From Sipunculus nudus (Eukaryota; Annelida; Sipuncula; Golfingiida; Sipunculidae): a stretch of 64,000 nt of DNA. The notes under the pieces were generated by a model. The model worked only from the letters and a program-made list of their open reading frames with translations. It was not told the origin of the DNA and ran no database searches. Location: NCBI GenBank assembly GCA_026874595.1, contig CM049320.1:4405464-4469463 (forward strand). Direction: 5' to 3'. Of this stretch, positions 11,396-22,260 are shown in pieces. Within the stretch, counting starts at the first letter, position 1; each line of letters opens with the position of its first letter. The translations under genes were made by a program, and so were the position numbers.

Positions 11396-11520
11396 CCTCT
11401 CCAATACGGCTGATATTGACCTTTGGCGAGAGTAATAGTCAGATTCCCACTGGATATACATGTTGGACAGTAGCAAACCTTAGTTTCAAGCAACACAGCT
11501 GTCCGACCTGTGCCTGTTGC

Positions 11521-11566
<46 letters not shown>

Positions 11567-12582
11567 CATTGTTCTGAATCTCTGGAAGAAGAATTTGCAA
11601 CTACCTGGTAATAGAAGCTAGTTTTTCCTTGAGTCGACGACTCAATACCTGAGTATTAATTAATGGGAAAGTGGCGTAATAGAAATAAAATTTAAAGAAA
11701 TCTTTTAAGGACTTAACATGGCATTTCTAAATTATAGATTTTAGCTTTTCCACCTATCTATTCTAAATCCATACATATTGTTGTATGGATGCCTATCCTT
11801 CTTAAGCCCTTGCGCACACAGAACAAGATGAGGGAAAAAAACGTGGCTATTAACTTTAGTGGACTGGAATGGATCAAATAGACCTGGTTACGCATGGAGC
11901 ATTTAATGGGTTTACGGATGCCCTAGTATAGTGATTAAGCACAGGAGAAGTGCATCGTTGAAGTAAAACAAATAAGTTAAATCACGAATAAAGACACCTT
12001 TAGCTTAGATGCGGTGAAATAATTTAGAAATCTACGTAACTGATCTCATAAATGTTGAACGGGTAATATTTGCGTTCTGTGCATATGCCTACTGATATCG
12101 ACATCAAAATTATCACCATACACAACTGTGTACTGACACCAACCAGATCCGCCATTCTATGAGCTGGTAATGCGGTAAGATCATGTTTCGTCACACATTT
12201 GAATTTGAAAACCCAATTTAAAGCCAAGTTAAATATAAAAAATTAATTATGAACATTTTGGTTTCAGACAAAAAGAAATCTGAACGTTGGGAGTGGATTA
12301 CAAGGTAAAAAACATGCCCCTGCATATATGACACTCACGTAATGATTCTACCAAATGGAAACAAAATTCATTCAAATGAGGTACAAAAGGACTAAAAAAA
12401 ACTCGCGGTCACAACGACAGGTTATCTACGGGACTAAAACACGTCTATCTTAGTATGAATACTCTCATCCACTAGAGAAAAAAATAAGAAAAAATGACGT
12501 CAACGTTTCTGAATATGATGTCACCGTTTCTTAATATGACGTCACCGTTTCTGAATGGAACTTGCCCTGACCTCACATAAAA
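11396..12582. other. No gene recognised; TA microsatellite
   Basis: A (TA)n tract occupies 11,524-11,566. The rest is AT-rich intron-like sequence without recognisable coding content. Two diverged ACGTCA..GTTTCT-type words recur at 12,490-12,555. Confidence 0.5.
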
Positions 12583-12648
12583 CATGACGCATCTGTCAGT
12601 GCACCCCCCCCCCCCCCCCCACATCATTGTTTTTGCATTCGTCGATAT
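12583..12648 (-). pseudogene. Fifth cbEGF exon, interrupted by a 17-G run
   Basis: On the minus strand, TTTCATTTTTAG is followed at 12,648 by a phase-1 start reading (D)IDECKNND, the typical opening of a cbEGF exon. The frame then runs into 17 consecutive G (12,604-12,620 as C on the plus strand). Beyond the run the sequence again matches EGF (GC-x-D-R-C-V), but one base out of frame. After that the rest of the domain cannot be recognised and no donor in the usual place is visible. Either the exon is dead through expansion of a Gly-codon G tract, or the G run was miscounted in the assembly. Even then the 3' half is degenerate. Confidence 0.6.
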
Positions 12649-14790
12649 CTAAAAATGAAATAAAAATCATGGACATTATGATATAAATCTTCTTCAGGAC
12701 TGGTTTGATTACAAAGAATAATCTATAATGTTAAACCTACTATATCAAACTATTCAAGTGGATAGAAAGTTCCTAAACAGCTCTTAAACAGCTCTTAAAC
12801 AGTACTTTAATTAACATATTAATTCTGTTTGTAATGTCAGTCTATTGATAATTGATATTTTTCTCAGTTATCACAGAAAAACATTTACGAAATTGACATA
12901 TATTTGTTGGGCATTTCTCCCATGTTAAATTAGCCTGATAAAGTGGCAGATTCCAATTCATATTAGTTGTTTTCGTTCCAGTTTGTAATGTCATATTTAC
13001 TTCTCCAAAGTGATAAATTGTAAATGTTATATAAACATGTATAAATTCACACAGCAATCCCAAACAATGTAACAAAGCTATGCCAAAGGTGTAAATAAAT
13101 TAAATGGGTAAATGAAATAAATATATCTAAGGTGTTTAGTAAGGCTAAAATAGCAAAAGTTTGACTGCAAAAGTAATGATCAAATCACAATAACAACTCT
13201 GTAAGGCAAACGAAGGGGCCATTATGACGTGCAGTCCATGATGAATGTGGCCCAATAAGGAAGGCAGTGTTCTTTGAACAGTCTCCAGATTCATCGTTCA
13301 GTGTTTACTAGCGCAATGCAATGTAATTAGTAATGCCACAGAAGACACCCAAGAAGAAAATGAAGCCAGTGCACAAGAAACAAAAAGCCAGGCAGCAGGG
13401 AACTGGTTGAAGGAGTAACCTCCCTGTACCAGAGCTGATCCTCAATACCTACTAACCATCTAAGAAGTTGGGCATATTAAGAATGCGGGCAGGCCACAAC
13501 CGTACGAACCATCACTCATTCACAAAGTTCCTATAGGCCTGTCAGATGGTGCCAATAAATGACCAGAATTATGACAACAATAGGTGCTGACAGAATGTTC
13601 CTCGCATAAGGACCACAGATATTATTCCTTGCCAGAGGAGACATCAGCGGCAAAGCAAGTGTACAGCAGCCTCGGGAGTGGCACGGCGACATTCGTCAAG
13701 GAGACTGACGCAGAGATATCAATGTTTGAAAAGAAAAAGAGGAAATTTAATATATAAGAAGTAAGACTGAATAAATTATGGTATGACCAAGGTTACATAA
13801 GTACTTGCAATTACCCACTGATGTCAAATAATCTTGATTGTCTTGGTTGTACAATGTTACCGTCATAAGACCTTTTCGGAGACAACATTTGTGTTCTGTC
13901 TTTGAGTTGACCTGGTGTCCGAGTCTGGATGACTTGGACAAATACGTTCCGATACGAATGGTGGAATGTCATATTGATCTTGAAAATCACGGCAATCCAT
14001 ACAGTGTTATCTATATATTTATCTTACATCTTACTGAAGCCTACAGAATGACCGGATAATTTTTCGAAGATGTTTATATGATAAATGAAATAATTTTTAT
14101 AATATAATATATTATGTTGAACATCGCTATATGCTCTATTTTAAGTTGCCCTCCGATGTTTCTTATGACTGTCGTATGCGACAAAATCGCACCGTGTATG
14201 TGGGACACATTCCAACGTTTATCGCATCCGATCATCGCATCCGTTAACCGCATCCGTCTAAAAATATTGGACACTATAATTTCAGTTGAACATGACACAT
14301 ACCTCCGACAACGATTATCCGCTGCGATCAACTTAGTGTTCATCACTGACCTCTAGCACGTCTCGAATATTGCGATGAACGTATCCGTTAAATGCATAGG
14401 AGATTCAACTTTATGACGTGATATTGGGGAAGCCCTCACTTCCATTACCTAAAAATGAGTTTTAAAGGTCACTAAAGGAGAATTACTGTAAAAAAAAGCA
14501 TCATCGTCTCTGCAACACTCAACATGCATCTAACTATATATCACTGAAAAAATTGCAACAATGAATCTAATGCAATAAAATGTGACATTTAAAATGGAAG
14601 CAAAATAAAGAGTTAAGCACGGGCGCCAAGAAAAACATTTTTTGTGGAGAGGGAGGGTCTTTTCCAACATTATTTAATTTAAATATAATTATTTGTTTTA
14701 TTTGACAGAAATATCATTTAGGTTTGCAGGCATAAATCTTGATCTGAAAGGACAAAACGACGTGTCATCGCCTTTTTGACACTTGTATAA
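12649..14790. other. No gene recognised
   Basis: AT-rich up to 13,190. At 13,190-13,700 a more GC-balanced stretch is full of stops in all frames, perhaps an old retroelement. At 14,140-14,400 repeated GCATCCG and TGCGAC words on both strands look like the flank of the DNA element family seen at 16,207-16,330. The overlapping frames at 14,074-14,356 arise from these. Confidence 0.4.
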
Positions 14791-16206
14791 GCGGTTTCAC
14801 ACCGGATCCATCCGATCGAATGTGACACGAACAAATATTTCTGTCGTTCCGACTAAAATCCGACGGTATCCAAAATTTCATTCACACCAAATCCGAACGA
14901 TATTTTTGGTTTCCGACCGAGGAATTTTCGTCTCCGGAATTCATAATGGACAGATATTTGAGCAATACATCGGATGCACTAAAATATAGGCTTTAAGGCC
15001 ATATATATAGACCTATACAAAAATGTCGAATATTTCTGATCGTGTAAATTGATTTTCTCATCAATTTGTAATTAATAATTATTAAAAATAATAAAGTTTT
15101 TATCTCTGAGTGTACTGACTGTATAATTGAAAATAATATTACCAGTTACTCGACCATGATTCCCATTTCAACACGCCTTTAAAAATAATTGCGACACCTC
15201 TTGTTTCAAGAGAACGGATTCCACTTTAACTGCTGCATTTTAAGTTAAATTAAAGTTTGAATAACTAATTAAGTTTGTCTTATATTTCATTTTCATATCT
15301 GCCAATATGATTTTGAACTGTCTGCGCACAGCTATGAAACTTCTGTTTAAATGCAAAACGTTGAACTAAAAATAATACTATGATAATAATACAAATAACA
15401 CATGAAAAAAGTTATTGTTCCATGATTTTTTTTTATATATTTACCGCGGATCATTTTATTGGTAATGAACAGCAAGTCCTGGATAATGTCGTTAATTTGT
15501 GTTCATATCGCTTACACAAGTGACTTACATTCAGGAGCGTCAATATGGGGGGGGGGGGGGGGGCTAGGAGGGATGATCAATGTAATCATCCGTCCCCCCT
15601 TTCGAAGAACAGCTTTAATACATTGCAGATATTATTTTAGGCCTAAGAATTAGAATTTACCCTGAAATATTACATCAAAACCTGGTTTAAAAGTCGGTTT
15701 TGTCCCCGATTGTAAATTAAAATAAGTGGCCAAGCGGCGACTGAAATCTCTTTTGATAAAAATATAATCTCCCTTCCCGGGATATTTACATATTATATAA
15801 TAAGAAGTCTATAAAGAAGATTATTAATATCTTTTTAAATCAAATAAATAATATTTAAATAAAAATCTCTGTTTTTATATTTTTATCACATAATTTAAAA
15901 ACAATGGACAAGGAAACAACACTTCTATGTTGTACAGTATAAAATATATATCAAATAGGTAACGTACAAATGAACCAGTCTGGTTATAAATATTGCAGCT
16001 CTTTTGTGTTGAAGGTGAAAAGAAGCCATTCTTGTCCGATGCGAACGACGAAGAATAGAACATGTTCTATTTTTTTCGTTCGGATAGCATCGTTCGGATT
16101 AGGTGTGTATGCACCAACATAAAATAAAGTGTTTTATTTTTTCGTTCGTACAGCAAATTTTCGTTCGTACGTAAAATTCGTTCGTACGCATCCGGTGTGA
16201 AACCGC
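14791..16206 (+). mobile_element. Non-autonomous TIR DNA transposon, full-length copy
   Basis: The ends are inverted: GCGGTTTCACACCGGAT at 14,791 and its complement ending at 16,206. Sub-terminal repeats of TCCGA/TTCGTTCG words extend the symmetry. The interior contains a G run (15,548-15,562) and no transposase frame. TAA at the left and TTA at the right flank could be a diverged 3-bp target duplication, as in PIF/Harbinger, but other superfamilies cannot be excluded. The copy at 7,005-7,927 is the same family in the opposite orientation. Confidence 0.65.
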
Positions 16207-17320
16207 CTTTAGTGTCATGTGTTGCCGCATGGTTGCCGTCCGTTGATCGCATTTGAAAATTTATCGGATGCGATAAACGAATAATACGCTGGTATGCGTG
16301 ACCGTGCGACACGATTTCGGTCACATGCGACTCGCTTATTTGTGAAAGACCCTGGTCTCATGCAAGGCCCTGGACCCGGTAGATCTGCACCTAAGCATAT
16401 CAGGTCATGTAAGGGGGTCGCAGGAATAAGCCCTCTTCGTGTGACCGCCCGGTCACAAGGATGCCTGCCAAACAATTCTTTCAAAGATCTCCCTTTTGAG
16501 AAGGTGATTCTTTCGGACAAGTGACCTCAAAATGCACCTCAACCCTAGAAAAACAAAAAAACTGTCGAGGCATCACACGATCTATGACCATTGAGTTTCC
16601 AGGGCCGAAGATACAAAGAAAAGAGGCGCCTGCAGGGGGACACATTATTTTATTATTTATTATGCATGTAATATGCAATTATTGCAAATAAAAGTGGATG
16701 GAATATCTTCGGACAAACCCGGAGCATATGTATGTCGAAAATCAAAGAAATCCGTACAGTGGTATCAGAGGAGATACGGTAAATCACAAAAATCACCTTA
16801 CGCTATTATTAGCGTGATATATGGAGGAGTGACATTACAAAGGAACGACAAAGTTAGAAAGGTATGACTATTGTTACATCAGTTTGTCTAAGAATGCTGT
16901 TATTATGTTTTTCCAGTTGGTCCACGATTCTACGGCACTAGCCAGTAGAGGTAAAAGAAGTTTTAAGGTCAAACGGTCCTCTTAGTTGATTGTTTAAAAA
17001 ACAGAGGAAAATGAGAAAATTACAGATGACACCAGCAGTCTTTTTAACTGATTAAACTGTTCATGGTCAATATTCAAGGCAAGATTCATAGCAATCCGTG
17101 CTTTATTTATTGAGAGCTGTTATGTCATTTTTTTATAATTTCTAGGGTGCCCAAACAGGCCCAACAACTCGAAGAATATAGGTCGAAGTGACATTATTTC
17201 AGTGTTCAAGGAGAATTTTCAAGGACCCCCATGGATGTCAAGTTAGAAGTTTCTAGGTCTTATAGTCACGATTGATGCCTTGTTTAGGGACGGACGACGG
17301 ACAAAGGGGTGATCCATATA

Positions 17321-17352
17321 TAGCTCAGCATGACTGAAAGTCATGTGAGCTA
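17321..17352. repeat. Hairpin at the end of a dispersed repeat, copy B
   Basis: Duplicate of the hairpin at 8,954-8,985 with one change in the right stem (AGTCATGTGAGCTA). Confidence 0.5.
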
Positions 17353-18347
17353 AAAACTGGTGCACTTCAAATTAAACTTTTATATTTAGCCATGCAGGAC
17401 TAGCAGTGTTAGAAAGTTTTCGTGTAATTATATTATCACATAGGCTCATCAAGAATACCATAGCAACCATGTACATATACGCTGAATTATTTTTACCCTT
17501 AGCATGTCCCCTAAACCAGCGGCTGATTGCCTCGCATTCTGTCCGTTTGTGATTTAAGGTGCAGGGACAATGTGATGTACATTTGGGTGCCATATTTCCA
17601 ACGCTTTTACTGATGATCATGAAAATTTTATTACTGACGAAATGTATGTCGTAGTGTCACTATCAGTCGAATGCCGTGGACGATCATATTTTTAAATCTC
17701 CTTCTGTTTGTTTTTTTATCGTCTACTGAACATACGTTATGTAAAAGCTAACAAATAATTAGCCGAGAAAAAAAGGACCAGTTAGATCATTATTTCGATC
17801 CACTGCATACAAAGTCAACCATCTCCAGTCAAATATGGGTTGTTGTTGTTATGACCTTTAACTTTCGTGACGTAGGGCATTTCTTAAATGATAGCCGAAA
17901 GAGCATCAAATATCTATATTCAGAGCGGAATCTTCTGCGTCTGGATCTTACGATTATCTTATCATATACATTCAAAGAGATTCCTATAATATTGATTACA
18001 TCTTTCAACGTCTGTATGAAGTAGGCTTAAAATGTAACCTTTCAAAATGTCGGAAGTCGAACGCTTGGGTCACTTCGTCTCAAATCAAGGTATAGAATCA
18101 AAGCACAGTGAGTGTGGGTTCTTGGATAATAACCCATATATAAATATATCAGTGATATATACCTTTTCTTAAGCTATGCGAGAGTCTATGGCATGTCTCT
18201 ACATGTGTTCGTAAAGACAGCTAAAACATGACGTACTAAAATTCACCCCAATCATGAGAAAATGCAAAATGCAATCCCACTGACTTCAAGGTTTAATTGT
18301 CTAAAAAAATCAGCCTTTTTTCACTTCACGGGATTGCTCTTGTATAC

Positions 18348-19402
18348 AATATCCTACATATATATTTATATATAGAGAGAGATAGACAGACAGACAGACA
18401 GACGGACAGACAGACAGACACGGGGGAACACATATTTTACGTAATTCCAAATGGTGGCTGGCCCTAAATCTGGCTTTTGAAAGGATTTATGACTTGGTAT
18501 TCCAGGATAATTCAAATAATGTGTTACGAGCTATGCTGAATTCATGTCGCTGTCATCTCTCAATATACATCCTACTGCCATTTTTATCAAAGTGTCACAT
18601 CACCTAAAAGCTTTGTCCCTTTGGATGAACTACATGACCAGACCTGGCCTTTTTCTAGTGCTGTTTACACCATATGACAGTTGCTCAGAAATGCCGAAAT
18701 TACTTAATGCAAATTGGGTGATTGTGAGATTAGGGGACAATTTGAAGATTTCCAGAGCTGAAAAATAATATTGCCAGTGTATTATTCAAACATTTTCTTA
18801 AGATTTGATACGCTAAGCTTTTTGAAAACAAAACCAACAAACATTTGTTTTCCCTTGTACCAACTTTTCGACGGGTAACAATACTAATAAAAACTACAAT
18901 GTCAATATAAAATGAAGCTGTACTTCATCAAACCCCTACGTAAATTGACTTATGTATAATTAACCATGTAACCATGTATTTTGACAGCAGATTTCTACTT
19001 CTTATAAACTTTAGGCCTGCCTGGTGTTGTGAACAACACTATTGCTTAGTATTTCTTTAGAAACTATTTTTTGCATGGAACCCAGAGATTCATAATATGA
19101 TAAGAGATTTAAAATAACATGCAATAAAATGATAGTTTTAAAGCCAGGGTGTATAGGACAGTATTTGCCCCCTAATCACAGAATCGCCCGATTACGAATT
19201 CAGCAATCAATCGAAACCCGGCAAAGAAAACACCATTGAATCACCGAGAAACCCCGCAAGCAATCTTAATGCTGATTATAGTGCTGATAGTAGTTACAAC
19301 ACAGCACACAATACTGCTGACAATAACACAACTGAACCAGTTCAGCCCATATATTCAATTCAGGTACTTACTTATTATGAATTTAAGTATAAAAACTGTT
19401 CA
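18348..19402. other. 1.05-kb segment present only in duplication copy B
   Basis: Copy A runs uninterrupted across this point (near 9,977). The segment starts with a TA/GA-rich tract and a (GACA)n microsatellite (about 18,380-18,421). It has no recognisable coding sequence; the frames at 18,544-18,768 and 19,236-19,523 show no domains. The junctions share only CAAT, so it is unclear whether this is an insertion in copy B or a deletion from copy A. Confidence 0.6.
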
Positions 19403-19634
19403 ATTGAAAAATTGTATAACAGGATTTGGACAGACACAGAACTGCTACAAAAAGCGCAGTTTGTATTGGAACCTGGTCTCCCTGGATGATTCTGAAGGAA
19501 AAAAAAACTTATTTTTAAAATAAATATTATTAACAAATATTCAGAACATGTTCATCTTTGTAAATACTATCCCACACCCCGACCACAAATTCACATTATA
19601 CTATGATATCTTCCTATATTTAAAATATGCTTAC

Positions 19635-19757
19635 CTTTGCAAGTCCGACGGTCCTTCTCCAGTGTGTAGCCAGAAAGGCATATGCATTTGAACGACCCTG
19701 GAGTGTTGGCGCACTTGTGAGAACACATCCCATTTTTCACAGCACACTCGTTGATGT
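19635..19757 (-). CDS. cbEGF exon 1, intact (duplication copy B)
   Basis: A 123-nt exon with acceptor AG (complement of 19758-19759) and donor GTAAGC, phase 1-1. The module begins (D)INEC with six cysteines and the calcium-binding/hydroxylation pattern. It is the sister of 10,200-10,322. In transcription order it is the first EGF exon seen on the minus strand in this window, followed by 12,648 (broken), 10,322, 4,047 and 3,116. Confidence 0.88.
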
Positions 19758-19798
19758 CTAAAAAAGGTTGGACTCCGAAGTAAAAAATATAACAAAAC

Positions 19799-20645
19799 TA
19801 GTGGTGGGAGTCGGTTCCTTTTTCATAATCAATCATCGGTTTGGGCAAACCGATCGATGATCGATTATTAATCGGTTCAGACAAATATAAAGAAATGTGC
19901 AATTATCTGTGAAACGGTACTCTCTTAAGCCAGCCCGCATGTCTTAGAAATTCTACCTGACGAAAAGAAGTTTTTGCCTTTTTTTAATTTTCCTTTTATC
20001 ACTCAGATATGCTTTTCAAAGTTTCATTTTAATTAATTATAGTAATAAAGAATTAACCTACAGTCCAGTACATCTACTTGCTGGCCCTCATGAATACTCT
20101 CGCGTATCATTTTAACTTCACTACCAGGACTTTCATTTCATAACAATTATGATGACTGCATACATGCATACAGGTTTCACAGGCTTGCCAAAAAAATTAC
20201 AGGCCCACATAATTTTTGGTAAAAATTAAAAAATAAGTTATTGAAAGTTAAAAATATAATTACTCATGCGGCAGCGGCACCTGACATCAGCTGATGAGAT
20301 TATTTCTAAGAGAATCTTGCAAAATTTGCATAGACCTGGAGCATGTAAACGCAATAATCCTGCAGCTCCCTGCCAGTTCACAGAGGTTTAATAAGTCCTC
20401 CGTTCTCTCATCTACCGTGTCATACTCAGTTATATACGGAGGTTATTTTGGAACACATACTCATTATATAAAGCGCGGAATGTTGTAAATAATGGAAGAG
20501 TAATTTTTGCCTATAACTTAGAGACATTCTGGTAAAAACAATCATGAGTATGATGTAATCGATAGTTGTCTTTCGTAATCGAGCGCTTGAAAGTTGCAGC
20601 AAACCGACTGACTTTCGAAAAAACTCGATGATCGGCCCACCACTA
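19799..20645. mobile_element. hAT-like non-autonomous transposon, 847 bp
   Basis: The element starts TAGTGGTGGG and ends CCCACCACTA, with weaker inverted symmetry inside (GATCGATGATCGATT-type words). It is flanked by an exact 8-bp direct repeat, AACAAAAC, at 19,791-19,798 and 20,646-20,653. Duplication copy A preserves the empty site as a single AACAAAAC followed by CCTGCC (near 10,366). Eight-base target duplications and TAGxGxTGGG-like termini are the signature of the hAT superfamily. The interior has no transposase, so mobilisation would have been in trans. The frames inside are chance. Confidence 0.88.
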
Positions 20646-20699
20646 AACAAAACCCTGCCTTAATGTTTTCTTCATAACTTGGTCCACGATTGTACAGTG

Positions 20700-20850
20700 C
20701 AAATAGAGCACCTCCACAGGTACTGACATAATTTCTTTACGCATTACACTATAATTATTACAGTGATAACCAGGTTTTAACCTTCTGATAGTAGCAAAAT
20801 CTTCCTCTTCATGGCAGCTCCTTCTAAACTGCTCATAAACGAAGAGGTAA
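20700..20850 (-). repeat. Conserved SCH block, copy B
   Basis: Duplicate of 10,430-10,560. Here the minus-strand frame stays open for 70 codons (20,643-20,855), because the TAG that ends copy A's frame is TTG. That frame crosses the hAT target duplication at its 3' end, so its length is partly accidental. Confidence 0.4.
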
Positions 20851-21091
20851 GTCATGACAATTATTCTACATGTCAGGATCAGGACAATGTGAATATTCCT
20901 TGATGACGTTCTCGATCAAGAACATGTGTCAGATCAACGCCCAAATTTCCGACACATTCCCGAAATGCAACAAAAAAATCATAAGAATCCGTTCATGGTT
21001 GTGCGAGTAATTTTGTAAACAAACACACACACACATAAACACACAAGACGGCAATGGACGCATCATTTCCTGATGGAGGAAGAAGTACTGA

Positions 21092-21102
<11 letters not shown>

Positions 21103-21125
<23 letters not shown>
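21103..21125. repeat. TA microsatellite
   Basis: Short (TA)n run just outside the right edge of duplication copy B. Confidence 0.8.
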
Positions 21126-21126
<1 letters not shown>

Positions 21127-21127
21127 C

Positions 21128-21600
21128 TAAGGTGCTGCAAAAAAATCATTACCCTATACGGGTCACATTCAGGTTAAAGTGACGTATTTCCAGACATAAT
21201 ATATAATCACATAAGATGCAAGTGTGGAAGGCTGTAGGAAAGTGTTTTTTATCGAGTGTTTGGCATCACGTGATACGTTAAACTGAAGCTCAGCTCCTGC
21301 ACTTTAACTTTTATTCCAGGGGGTGGTGTATGTCATTTTCATGGAATATGGCAGCTTCTAAACTGGCCACAGATGTCGCAACCTTTCAAGCATTTTCACA
21401 GACATCCAAGCAACTTCCAGTCCCCTCAGATATAAACAACACTGCTGTGTCACCCCCCCCCCCCCCCGTTTATTTATTTATTTAATTTATACGATCAACC
21501 ACCTGCTTAAAATATTGTATGCACCCTCAAATATCTTTTGCTTGAAACTTTTGCTGCGAAGTTTTGCTAAGTCACCAAGGTGCCCCGCAATGTATACAGT
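21128..21600 (+). repeat. Dispersed repeat, copy 1
   Basis: Collinear with 45,500-45,960 in the same orientation. Shared words are AAAGTGTTTT.TATCGAGTGTTTG, CACTTTTATT..., AATATGGCAGCTTCTAAA and the TTTCACAGA region. No coding capacity and no terminal repeats seen. A C run (21,453-21,467) and a TTTA run interrupt it. Confidence 0.65.
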
Positions 21601-21829
21601 GTTGACGCCACAAATGGACTGACCTGACCAGACCCGGTAATAGCTCACTCTAATCTATATTAATTGCCTTAAAATACCGCCACAAGCCAATAATCGAATT
21701 CCTAGATTAACCGACTGACACACAAACGGAGGCGTTAATATATAAACATCGTGCAACTTCATTTTGAAGAGATAATGAGCAGATCAGGTTTCAGGACTCT
21801 AGAATAAACCATAGATGAGAAACTTACAC

Positions 21830-22260
21830 ATAATATGCCCACTGTGTATCTGGTGACCCCCGACTTCACTAAATATGTCTGAATTTTAATGAGAAGGTAA
21901 ATCAAGTGAGAATCTCTATCGCCAAATATGTATATGCAGAATTTAGGCGAGATATTTTGTTGATAAACATTTCTGATGAGTTATATAAAAATCCTTTAAA
22001 TTTTTAATAAATTATCGTTGCGACACCACAAGGTAGCCTAGTGACCAGTGACCTTATTAAATATGCGTGGATGTTTCCGAACTCGGGCTAGATAATTTGT
22101 TTGTCAGTAGTTATGGTGAGTTTCGTGAAAATCCATCAAAACCTCGGTAAGCTATCGCGGTGACACTAAAAGTTAACGGACGTGCGGACGTACGGACGGA
22201 CGGACGGACGGTGGGTATACCATAATACTCCCGTATTATGTCAAATGACGGGCGTATAAA
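21830..22260 (+). repeat. Mollusc-type dispersed repeat with GGAC tract
   Basis: Two related units of about 190 bp (both contain a CACTAAATATG/TATTAAATATG-like word and a TTTGTTGATAAAC/TTTGTTTGTCAG-like word) are followed by a (GGAC)n tract at about 22,185-22,211. The repeat ends with GGGTATACCATAATACTCCCG. The layout recurs in many mollusc sequences to my knowledge; the family name is not known to me. Confidence 0.5.

Larger units (their letters stand above)
16283..21080. repeat. Segmental duplication, copy B (2.9 kb plus two extra segments)
   Basis: Same order and orientation as 7,932-10,800. Removing the extra segments 18,348-19,402 and 19,799-20,645 leaves about 2.9 kb, equal to copy A. 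It carries an intact EGF exon (19,635-19,757), the SCH block and the CA-rich end. Sequence just left of copy B (16,207-16,282) is absent beside copy A, where the TIR element abuts the duplicated unit directly. Confidence 0.9.

Noticed and set aside
7943-16867. Paired frames conserved between duplication copies (7,943/16,294; 8,298/16,673)
   Set aside because: They are shared because the DNA is duplicated. In 8,298/16,673 the differences are mostly amino-acid changing, so no purifying selection is visible.
9005-17620. Cys-containing minus-strand frame with a hydrophobic stretch (9,005-9,253 and 17,372-17,620)
   Set aside because: Retained by duplication only; copies differ at several residues, no splice sites fit, and no family is recognised.
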